DNA from: Alphaproteobacteria bacterium
GTDB lineage: Bacteria; Pseudomonadota; Alphaproteobacteria; UBA9219; RGZA01
Assembly: GCA_021732145.1 (NCBI GenBank)
Contig: JAKFVN010000027.1
Location: 1 to 36,016, forward strand
Direction of reading: 5' to 3'
Length of the DNA: 36,016 nucleotides
Every line of letters begins with the position of its first letter. Position 1 is the first letter of the stretch. Shown piece by piece: positions 1 through 7,237 of the stretch. The notes under the pieces are model-generated. The model saw only the letters and a list, made by a program, of their open reading frames with translations, made no database searches and was not told the DNA's origin. The position numbers were made by a program, and so were the translations under genes.

Positions 1-204
1 ATATAATTCAGGTTTCAACTGCGTAGCGTTGGCAACGGTTCTGGCTAGACCGCAAATCCTGTCTGATATAATATTTTAGGGATCGAACGATATATAGTTA
101 CGGTTCTGGCTAGACCGCAAAATCCTGTCTGATATAATAATTTGAATATTTGGTTACACACCCTAATGGTTCTGGCTAGACCGCAAAATCCTGTCTGATA
201 TAAT
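1..204 (+). CRISPR. Type II-C CRISPR array, terminal end (partial)
   Basis: Three near-identical repeats lie at 38-72, 103-138 and 169-204, and the last 7 nt of a fourth lie at 1-7. The repeat is 36 nt, beginning GTTCTGGCTAGACC and ending CTGATATAAT. The three spacers at 8-37, 73-102 and 139-168 are each exactly 30 nt and unrelated to one another. The 38-72 copy has lost one A from its central A-run and is 35 nt. The GTT...AAT orientation and the match to the anti-repeat at 4886-4907 show that crRNA is read on the plus strand, towards cas2. The terminator at 216-241 closes the array, so the leader and newer spacers should lie to the left, outside the window. None of the three spacers was found elsewhere in the window by eye. 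Confidence 0.97.
111..138 (+). promoter_or_regulatory. Promoter embedded in each CRISPR repeat
   Basis: The 3' end of each repeat is TGATATAAT, a perfect extended -10 (TGn plus TATAAT). A -35-like TAGACC (4 of 6 to TTGACA) lies 16 bp upstream. In this repeat they are at 133-138 and 111-116; the copies are at 199-204 with 177-182, and at 67-72 with 46-51. The last pair is spaced 15 bp because of the deleted A. A start about 7 nt downstream would fall in the spacer and leave about 23-24 nt of guide. Promoters inside repeats are established for Neisseria meningitidis II-C arrays; their activity here is inferred. Confidence 0.7.
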
Positions 205-215
205 ACCTGTCGCGG

Positions 216-241
216 AACCCCCTGAAAATCAGGGGGTTTTT
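216..241 (+). terminator. Rho-independent terminator of the CRISPR array
   Basis: The stem CCCCCTGA (218-225) pairs with TCAGGGGG (229-236) around an AAA loop, and AA/TT pairs extend its base. Five T residues (237-241) follow on the plus strand. On the minus strand only two T residues follow, so it fits the array transcript better than the opposing cas operon. Confidence 0.85.
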
Positions 242-276
242 GCGTTTCTGGCGCAAAAAAACAGCACCTATCCTGG

Positions 277-600
277 CTAAAATAGCTCAAACTGGCCTGG
301 ATTTTTCTTGCGAGGATTCTTTTTATGACCCCGGAAGGTGATGATGTTCTCATATTGCTTGTCAGTGAACATCAGGATGTGAACTTTGCCCTCTGTCGGC
401 AGGTTTTCCTGTACTTTTTTCGTATAGGTTTCGAACCGCTCCTTTGCGCCGACAAACCGCTGATAAACGGAAAACTGCGCCATTTCAAAACCCTGATCCA
501 GAAGGAAGGTTCTGAATTTCGTTGCTTCTTTCTGCCCCTTTTTTGTCGTCACGGGCAGGTCAAACATTACTTGCATCCACAACCACTTATGCCCCGACAT
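277..600 (-). CDS. cas2: CRISPR-associated endoribonuclease/integration protein Cas2
   Basis: This 107-aa protein forms the Cas1-Cas2 complex that inserts new spacers. The N-terminal MQVMFDLPV strand carries the conserved Asp of the ferredoxin-like Cas2 fold. A middle segment SVYQRFVGAKE and a later GKVHILMFTDKQYENI strand also match the family. Length is typical. The gene follows cas1 after 9 nt, so it is the last gene of a cas9-cas1-cas2 operon and faces the array tail-to-tail. No csn2 or cas4 follows, which supports subtype II-C. Identification is firm. Confidence 0.96.
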   Translation of the reverse strand: MSGHKWLWMQVMFDLPVTTKKGQKEATKFRTFLLDQGFEMAQFSVYQRFVGAKERFETYTKKVQENLPTEGKVHILMFTDKQYENIITFRGHKKNPRKKNPGQFELF

Positions 601-609
601 GAGAGAAAA

Positions 610-1542
610 TCACGCATCATCGGCATCATCCTCGCCGGAAGCTTCCGGCAGGATAGAGGCCGGAAAAATCAGACTGTCCTGTTTTGCCGTTAAAGACTGC
701 GCAAGCGACTGGCTGAGGCGCAGGATATGAGTTGGCACGATAGCAATATCGTCCTTGCCCTTAAGCAAGCAACTTAATACCCCCGCAAGCTGTCGTTTCA
801 AATCGGGTGTCAACTCGGCTGGAGTATCTTTTTTTCCATTCACAATCGTGCGGACGCAGTGATCTATCACGGGCCGGAACGGTTCCATCAGGTCATCGAC
901 AAGGCAAAAGGGATTGGTATCGTTCTGATGGTGAAGGCCAAGGGCGGGATGCAGGCCACAGGCCGCAACCGAGCGGGCCATTTGTGCGCGTATGACAGCA
1001 TATCCATAATTCAGAAGTGCGTTGATGCCACCCGTCTTCGGGTCGCGGCGGAATTTGGTGCCGAAAAGCACTGGCCAGTAGCGCCGCGCGGCTTGCGCTT
1101 CCTTATTATCGGGATCGCCGGAGCCAACCCGCCGGGCCAGTTCCGTCAGCCCCTCATCACGCCCGGCCCAGCGAGAAAGCACTTCGGCCTGATGGCGAAT
1201 CTTGGCCTGAACCAGCGATTGCCACAGTCGTTTCTGCAAGGGCAAGCTGGCATCGATTTGCTGCCGGATGCGCCCTGTCTGGGCATGATGCCCTTCAACG
1301 GGATGAATGAGCGCGGCAGGATGATAATTCGCGCCGCACAGCACGATGCCCGTTCCTGCCTCAATAAGGCGTATCACAAGATTAGTAGAAATCCCGCAGC
1401 CACCACCAGACAAAATCAAAACGCCAATATCGGTTAATGGAATTTTACGCGCTTCGTCTTCGCCCTTTTTCTCAACCACCATGAAGCCGCGCTCGGCGGA
1501 TAAATAATAACCGTCACTTTGTATTTCGATGACACGGTTCAT
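610..1542 (-). CDS. cas1: CRISPR-associated endonuclease/integrase Cas1
   Basis: This 310-aa protein is the metal-dependent integrase that joins prespacers to the leader-repeat junction, together with Cas2. The N-terminal beta domain includes the PLTDIGVLILSG segment. The C-terminal helical domain carries the metal ligands: Glu148 in KEAQAARRYW, His204/205 in LGLHHQND, and the acidic LVDDLMEPFRP segment (Asp216/217, Glu220). The start codon overlaps the cas9 stop in an ATGA at 1539-1542, indicating translational coupling. The C-terminus ends in an acidic tail (GEDDADDA). The family assignment is certain; the II-C grouping rests on context. Confidence 0.97.
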   Translation of the reverse strand: MNRVIEIQSDGYYLSAERGFMVVEKKGEDEARKIPLTDIGVLILSGGGCGISTNLVIRLIEAGTGIVLCGANYHPAALIHPVEGHHAQTGRIRQQIDASLPLQKRLWQSLVQAKIRHQAEVLSRWAGRDEGLTELARRVGSGDPDNKEAQAARRYWPVLFGTKFRRDPKTGGINALLNYGYAVIRAQMARSVAACGLHPALGLHHQNDTNPFCLVDDLMEPFRPVIDHCVRTIVNGKKDTPAELTPDLKRQLAGVLSCLLKGKDDIAIVPTHILRLSQSLAQSLTAKQDSLIFPASILPEASGEDDADDA

Positions 1543-4500
1543 GCAGCTTTCTTTTTGCGTGCGGATACTGGTTTTTCCGGTACGGGATAGGGGCCGGGAT
1601 CGTAAACCTTGCCGGTTGGATCGACATAAATCTTGCGAACCTGCTGTTCGGTAATTTTACTGAAAGACAGGAATATTTGAATTTTTTCCTCCTTCTGTCG
1701 TTCCGCGAGGTTCCCGGCTTCAAAATGCTCGACCATAACTATGGCCTGATTAACAGGGCGCAAACTAATGATTTTAGCGGTCTTTTCTTCTCCCTTGTGC
1801 AACAGCCTTACAACATCCCGCTTATGCAGCTTCATCAAAAGCTTTGCAGCAGGATGAGGCTTGAAAGCGTTGGGATTCTTTTCATTGACCTTGGCATCGA
1901 ACATGGAAACGCCAATGACCTTGGTATTACCATCTGGCATGCGCCACACGGCGACATGATGGATTTCACCCGGAATGAGTCCTTTGAGATGCTGTTTGTG
2001 TCCGCCATGACGAATAATCTTGATGGGATTGTCCATCTTGAGTAAGCGAACGCGGCGAATGCTAGTGGTTTGCATGAATTCCGTGAGCTTTGCCTTAAGC
2101 TTTTTTGCATCTTCTGGTATGATGCCATCCACGGTAACGGCTTCAATAACGCGGCGGCGCAGGATCATGTCCCGTATGCTGCCAAGCTCTTTTGACGAGA
2201 GAGAAGTAATATCTTTGCGGATAACAAGATTATAGATTCGTTCTTCTTTTTCATCGCGCCTTTTTTCCTCGTTGGTGCGTCGATCAATGCCTGCTTCTTG
2301 ATTGTAAAGAATTCCGTAGGCACTTTCTTGATTCATTGGCCCATCCGTGTCGTGATCCGGCCTGTGGTGGATGATGGCGGCATGGATAGCCTTGCGGGTA
2401 TCTTCCCACAAGGTGGGCCAGCCGATTTCTTCGGGCGATGGAATGGTGAATCTATCCAGCGCTTCGCTGGCATTGGCGCGGGCGGTCTGTTGCACGAGGG
2501 AAGGCGTGATTTGCGTGAGGACAAGAGCATCCACCGCGTGCTGGCGGTGGTCGTCGCGGTTCTTTTTGTTGTGGCCAAGAATCTCGTTCAACCCCCATTG
2601 CTCGCGGATTTTTGCGGTCAACTTGCCTGCGCTGGTATCCACACGCAGACAGATGGTTTCCAGATATTTTTTGGCGATTTTTGATGTATAACGCGTGTCA
2701 TTCAGAAACCGCGCCTGCCATTTGTTTTCGTCGGCGAACTTTTCCATCGCGTCGGCCTCGAAGCGCCAGCGCTTGTTTTTGGGAAAGTCTCCTGCCCGAT
2801 GAAGAATCTTGTCGTAACTGTAATCGCTTTCTTTCTCATTCCAACCAAGCGGCTTTTGCTGTCCAAAAGCTTCATGCGGTGACTTATTCTTTTTCATTCG
2901 GTTGGCTGATGTTAGCGCTATCGTAAGGTTGGCGCGGCTGTCATCCAGTGTGCGGGAACTTGGCAGGATATGCTCGATATCCGCGCGCCCGTCCAGCAGC
3001 ATGGCCTTGGAGATAATCTGTAGCGTATAGGGGCAACGGCGATCATTGGGATCTTGTCCCAGTTCCTCCCACAATCTCATTTTCAAAAGCAGGCGGCCCT
3101 TGTCGCCCTTCCATTCGCCAATGGATTCAAGATCGGCCTTGAACTTATCGTTTTGCTTTTTATTGGCTTCATGTTCCTTGTTGATACGGGCTTTTTCTTG
3201 TTCCGACAATTTTAGCTCACGCGCTGTTTCAAGCACGATACAATTTGGTTTTCCATAACGTATGATAAGAGCGTTTACCAGTTTCTGTAGCTGTCGCAGG
3301 GCGATATGCACGGTGGGGTTAGCAATCTTGCCTTTCTGGACTTCTTCCGGGCTGCCGTATTTCGGTGTGCTGACGGACAGAGGAAGAATGTCAGCGTAGT
3401 AAGGCAAGCTGTTGCTTATCTCGTCTGTCCGCCGATCGCTGTGGTGAATGCCAAGCCGCGCCGTCGCCTCATCGTAGCGCAAACCTTCATTCTTCATTAA
3501 TGGTACAAGCGCGCGGCAGGCCTTAGCGCTGACCCGTCCGTATCCGGCAGGAAAATCCTCCTCTCCAATTTCGTCTTCATAGACCATTTTCCGTGCCCTG
3601 TCTTCGGTTAAGTTCCAGTCTGAAAGAGCGTCACGGAAAAGGTTGCTATCTTGTTCGCAGTCAAGAATTCGTTCAACTATTGCGTCCTGCAATTCCAGCG
3701 GCTTTTTATAAAAATCCTTGTCAAAATATTTGGCAAGCACACAAGCTGATTCATTGCCCTTCAGGTAATCGCGGCGAGCATTCTCAAGATTGATAACCGT
3801 GTCTTCCGGCAAGTCAAGTTTGCTACGGATGGTAGAAAACGGGATTTTTTTCTGGGTATTCATCAGCATCCACAAGGTTTCCCTTTCTTGCGGTGTCAGC
3901 TTGCGCCAGTGGCGTTCATCATCCCGTACTTCCATGTGATTGATATCCTGCGCGATGCGGAACATCTGCGCGGAAGGCAACGCGTAGGGCGCGCGTTTTT
4001 CCTTGTCCGCCTGTGTTATCTCACCGGTTTCCGGGTTTTTCATTTCTTGTCCATAATAAATAGAGCAAATGCCAGGCTCAACAGGCTTAAGCTGACGCTG
4101 ATTGAATAGAATATCGCGCAATTCCTTCCATTCTGGACCGGTTAGGTTTTGATACTGTTTTTGGGTTTCATGAATTTTATCAAACTCTGCTTCATACATT
4201 GTACGGGTAGGGTAGAACGGATATTCCGTCTTATTGCCATTCTGGACAGAGCGAAAGCGAATGCCTGCCTTTCTGCAAATATCAGCTTTTTTCTCTGGGG
4301 TCTGGTGGCGCTGCCAGAGATATTGTCCCAAGGTTTGGTCGCCAAGCATTTCTCTTAAAGCCTCAATGCCTTTTTTATACGCGCCACTGTCCTTGTCTTT
4401 TTTGTTGGTTTTTCGGTTCGATGCAAAACCGCGACGCTGATTGAGATGAAATAGGGCGCGGCCCAGTTCATGGGAAGCAATCTTGCCTTCAACAGCTTGT

Positions 4501-4808
4501 GCCCTCAGGCGATATGGGTCGTGCACTTCAAGTGCCTTGCGTGTGGCAATATCCTGTGGCATCAGCCCGAAGCGGATGAGTGCCCGCATCAGCCGATCGC
4601 GTCGCCATAGGTAGCGCGCCCGCCGCCGCCGCATACCGCGCTTCATGCGGCGATCCACAGCTAGAGACTCGCCTTTTTCATCACGCCCGCTGTTAAAAAT
4701 AACAACGCCCGCGCCAAGGATTTCACGTGTGTCAACTTTCTGGCGTACTAATGCCCAGCCGATAGATTCTGCCCCAAGGTCAATTCCAAGTGATAGCTGA
4801 TCAGACAT
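1539..4808 (-). CDS. cas9: Type II-C CRISPR RNA-guided endonuclease Cas9
   Basis: This 1089-aa effector cuts DNA that matches the crRNA, guided by a crRNA:tracrRNA duplex. All catalytic parts are visible. RuvC-I is GIDLGAESIGWAL with Asp10. An arginine-rich bridge helix spans about 53-76. RuvC-II is IVLETARELK with Glu527. The HNH domain spans about 590-645, with DIEHILP (Asp610, His613) and Asn627/Asn636. RuvC-III is HRQHAVDAL with His757 and Asp760. The remainder (about 770-1089) should be the wedge and PAM-interacting region. The length and the cas9-cas1-cas2 order without csn2 or cas4 fit II-C. A clear RBS (AAGGAG, 4817-4822) lies 8 nt before the ATG. No catalytic residue is missing, so it should be active. 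The PAM cannot be read from this sequence. Confidence 0.97.
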   Translation of the reverse strand: MSDQLSLGIDLGAESIGWALVRQKVDTREILGAGVVIFNSGRDEKGESLAVDRRMKRGMRRRRARYLWRRDRLMRALIRFGLMPQDIATRKALEVHDPYRLRAQAVEGKIASHELGRALFHLNQRRGFASNRKTNKKDKDSGAYKKGIEALREMLGDQTLGQYLWQRHQTPEKKADICRKAGIRFRSVQNGNKTEYPFYPTRTMYEAEFDKIHETQKQYQNLTGPEWKELRDILFNQRQLKPVEPGICSIYYGQEMKNPETGEITQADKEKRAPYALPSAQMFRIAQDINHMEVRDDERHWRKLTPQERETLWMLMNTQKKIPFSTIRSKLDLPEDTVINLENARRDYLKGNESACVLAKYFDKDFYKKPLELQDAIVERILDCEQDSNLFRDALSDWNLTEDRARKMVYEDEIGEEDFPAGYGRVSAKACRALVPLMKNEGLRYDEATARLGIHHSDRRTDEISNSLPYYADILPLSVSTPKYGSPEEVQKGKIANPTVHIALRQLQKLVNALIIRYGKPNCIVLETARELKLSEQEKARINKEHEANKKQNDKFKADLESIGEWKGDKGRLLLKMRLWEELGQDPNDRRCPYTLQIISKAMLLDGRADIEHILPSSRTLDDSRANLTIALTSANRMKKNKSPHEAFGQQKPLGWNEKESDYSYDKILHRAGDFPKNKRWRFEADAMEKFADENKWQARFLNDTRYTSKIAKKYLETICLRVDTSAGKLTAKIREQWGLNEILGHNKKNRDDHRQHAVDALVLTQITPSLVQQTARANASEALDRFTIPSPEEIGWPTLWEDTRKAIHAAIIHHRPDHDTDGPMNQESAYGILYNQEAGIDRRTNEEKRRDEKEERIYNLVIRKDITSLSSKELGSIRDMILRRRVIEAVTVDGIIPEDAKKLKAKLTEFMQTTSIRRVRLLKMDNPIKIIRHGGHKQHLKGLIPGEIHHVAVWRMPDGNTKVIGVSMFDAKVNEKNPNAFKPHPAAKLLMKLHKRDVVRLLHKGEEKTAKIISLRPVNQAIVMVEHFEAGNLAERQKEEKIQIFLSFSKITEQQVRKIYVDPTGKVYDPGPYPVPEKPVSARKKKAA

Positions 4809-4870
4809 GGCAACATCTCCTTATCAATAGGGGGGTTGACTATTAAGCAAGCATATCGCAAACTTCACTT

Positions 4871-4972
4871 CAACCGTAGATTTCTGACAGGATTTTGCGG
4901 TCTAGCCGGTAACAAGCGACCCGAAAGGGTCGCGTCAAATATATTAAACGCGGGGTACGCCCCGCGTTTTTT
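4871..4972 (+). ncRNA. tracrRNA, divergent from cas9
   Basis: The segment 4886-4907 is a perfect 22-nt reverse complement of the CRISPR repeat core, with partial pairing on both sides. It is followed by a hairpin (GCGACCC, GAAA loop, GGGTCGC, 4916-4933) and then a terminator hairpin. This is the standard order anti-repeat, hairpin, terminator. It is read on the plus strand, away from cas9. The 5' end is estimated: a TTGACT at 4836-4841 could be a -35, but the -10 at 17 bp spacing is weak (CAAACT). The RNA would pair with repeat RNA for RNase III processing and load Cas9. Confidence 0.9.
4946..4972 (+). terminator. tracrRNA terminator hairpin
   Basis: The stem AAACGCGGGG (4946-4955) pairs with CCCCGCGTTT (4960-4969) around a TACG loop, followed by more T residues. 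It sets the tracrRNA 3' end at about 4972 and is probably the last hairpin bound by Cas9. The 258 nt from here to the next gene show no other gene. Confidence 0.88.
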
Positions 4973-5230
4973 ATTTTATGCCATAAAATATCCTGTTGTA
5001 TGTCACGCGTTTAATATTTAGCGTTGAGTTTTTCCACAGAGAAGCATTAATTTTTCTGTTTTTTGAATTTTGTTACGCTTTATTGAACAAGCAGAAACAA
5101 ATGTCAGTATGACTGTCATCCCTGTTAGGGTTTCTACTTATAAAAGTGTATTGGCGTGTTTTTTAAAAAAGACATGCATATTCAAATAAGGATATTGTTT
5201 GTGCCTCAAGCAAAGGAATAGGAATGATCA

Positions 5231-6943
5231 ATGTTAACCCAGCTAAGCCCAATCGAAGCTCATGAAAATAAACTCGGAGATATTTTTGGAGATGCTTACG
5301 CATTTGAAATCCCGTCTTATCAACGGCCTTATGCTTGGGAAGAACAGCAAGTTCAGGAGTTGTTGACTGATCTTCTTGATGCTATGGACAATGGGACGGA
5401 GAATGGCGGTGTATATTTTTTGGGTAGTATAGTGTTGATTAAATCTCCCAATGATCCGCAATGCAAAGTAGTTGATGGGCAACAACGCCTTACTACATTA
5501 ACAATACTTTTTAGTGTATTGCGTGATTTAACAAGTGATAATGAAACAAAAATTAGCCGTCGAACATATATTTATCAGAAGGCTAATCCTGATAGTGGAA
5601 CTCAGGACAGATTCCGTTTGCTCTTGCGAGAACGAGACAGGGCATTTTTTCAGAGATATATCCAGCAACCTGATGCTACAAATCAAAAACCTGATATGGA
5701 TGCATTGGAAGGAAGCCAGCAATGCATTGCTCGTAATGCTTATTATTTACGCTCTCAGCTTGAAGTAATTCCAGAAGAAAGGCGTAATGCACTGATAGCA
5801 TTCCTTGTGCAGCGCTGTTATTTGGTAATTGTTGCCGTGCCGACCCCCGAAGCGGCGCGACGTATTTTTACTGTACTCAATGCGCGAGGTCTTGACCTAA
5901 CGGCGACGGATATACTTAAGGCTAACTTGCTAGAACGCGCCGGCTCAGTAATTGAAAAAAATTTAGCGGATCGTTGGGAGTCTGTTGAATTGGATATTGG
6001 TCGTGATAAGATGGTAGAGCTTTTTGGTCACATGCGTATGATGTATGAGCGTGATAAGCCGCGTATTGCTCTTGAAGTTGGTTTTTCTAAATATGTTACC
6101 CCATTTAATGAAAATGCAAATCAGTTTGTATCTGAACTCCTTGAACCCATAGCAGACGCTTGGTTGCTTTTGTCAAATCCAGAAAAAATTAGTAAAAAAT
6201 TTGGGTCTGAAGTTGTAAGGGCAGTTAATTCTCTTGAGCGGATTGATAATAAGGATTGGGTTCCTCCGATTTTACTTAGGTTATGGAAAAGATCTAAAAG
6301 CGATAGTGAGGCTGTTGCGAAGTTTATAATTAATTTAGAACGTGTGGCATATTATCTTTTTGTAACCCGTGCTGACATTAATGCACGCATAGCGCGTTTT
6401 TCTACAGTCATGGATGAATTTGATCCGCGCGCAGGAAAAGAATCCAAAACTGGTTTGACCCTTTCTAGTGCGGAACAAAAGGAATTTCTGGAAGCGCTTT
6501 CAGGCCCCCTTTATTTAAAGGCTCGTGTCTGCAAGCCTGTCATGCAACGGCTTGATGAAGCATTATCTAGCGGTGGTGCAAGTTACGATCAGCTTGTCTC
6601 GATCGAGCATGTATTGCCTCAAACGGTAGATGAAGATAGTGAATGGTACGATCTTTTCCCCGATGAAGAACAGCGTGAGGAGTGGACGCACCGCCTTGCG
6701 AATTTAGTTTTTCTAACGCATCGCATAAATAAACGTTCTTCAAATTGGGGTTTTGATAGAAAAAAAGAAGAATATTTTTCATCTGAAGACGGTTCATCGC
6801 CTTTCCCAATTACTCAAAGTGTTCTGCAGGCTAAGCGTTGGTCAGTTGACTATCTTGAAAGTAGGCAAGAAAAATTACTCAGCGTGCTTGCAAAGGTTTG
6901 GCAACTCAAATCTGGATCTGTAACAATCAAAGCAGTAGCGTGA
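5231..6943 (+). CDS. GmrSD-family (DUF262/DUF1524) restriction-type protein
   Basis: This 570-aa single-chain protein has the GmrS- and GmrD-like parts fused. The N-terminal DUF262 (ParB/Srx-like NTPase) motifs are IPSYQRPYAW (27-36), YFLGSIVL and VVDGQQRLTTL (about 80-90). The C-terminal DUF1524 HNH-type nuclease shows IEHVLPQ (458-464, with His460) and a later LANLVFLTHRINKRSSN. Known relatives are type IV restriction enzymes that cleave modified phage DNA, often using NTP; the modification recognised here is unknown. The RBS AGGAATAGGA lies just upstream of the ATG. It starts about 260 nt past the tracrRNA and points away from the cas genes. Its coding sequence is clearly more AT-rich than most of the window, suggesting recent transfer. 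The family is well supported; the defence role is inferred. Confidence 0.9.
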   Translation: MLTQLSPIEAHENKLGDIFGDAYAFEIPSYQRPYAWEEQQVQELLTDLLDAMDNGTENGGVYFLGSIVLIKSPNDPQCKVVDGQQRLTTLTILFSVLRDLTSDNETKISRRTYIYQKANPDSGTQDRFRLLLRERDRAFFQRYIQQPDATNQKPDMDALEGSQQCIARNAYYLRSQLEVIPEERRNALIAFLVQRCYLVIVAVPTPEAARRIFTVLNARGLDLTATDILKANLLERAGSVIEKNLADRWESVELDIGRDKMVELFGHMRMMYERDKPRIALEVGFSKYVTPFNENANQFVSELLEPIADAWLLLSNPEKISKKFGSEVVRAVNSLERIDNKDWVPPILLRLWKRSKSDSEAVAKFIINLERVAYYLFVTRADINARIARFSTVMDEFDPRAGKESKTGLTLSSAEQKEFLEALSGPLYLKARVCKPVMQRLDEALSSGGASYDQLVSIEHVLPQTVDEDSEWYDLFPDEEQREEWTHRLANLVFLTHRINKRSSNWGFDRKKEEYFSSEDGSSPFPITQSVLQAKRWSVDYLESRQEKLLSVLAKVWQLKSGSVTIKAVA

Positions 6944-6981
6944 CTCAAAAATACGCACTAAGTAGCAATATCATGGTTTGA

Positions 6982-7003
6982 AAACCGTTGACGCTAACGG
7001 TTT
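6982..7003 (+). other. Inverted repeat downstream of the GmrSD gene
   Basis: AAACCGTT (6982-6989) and AACGGTTT (6996-7003) form a perfect 8-bp stem with a 6-nt loop, about 40 nt after the restriction gene stop. No clear T-run follows, so it is at best a weak or factor-dependent terminator. The rest of the 294-nt gap up to 7237 shows nothing else convincing. Confidence 0.4.
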
Positions 7004-7237
7004 CACAAAAAGTGGCGTAATATCATCAATATTGAATTGCATATCCCTAAAACATAATTTAATTCCCACCTGTTAAGTTTAGTAAACTGAAATTCGTACT
7101 AAGGTCATGCGTTTGCTGCATAGTTTCGCTTAGCGCGCTTAACCATGCATGGGTTTTAGTGTGAATTTGTATGCCATATTCTTATGGAAAATTGACCCTT
7201 TGACAGGTAATGTTGATGCAACCTGAAGGGATGCGTA

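Noticed and set aside
859-1437. Plus-strand frame opposite cas1, and another at 325-693 opposite cas2
   Set aside because: Both are shadows of genes with clear family motifs on the minus strand.
5030-5038. TTTTCCACA as a DnaA box upstream of the GmrSD gene
   Set aside because: It is a single site with a mismatch to the consensus, with no neighbours.
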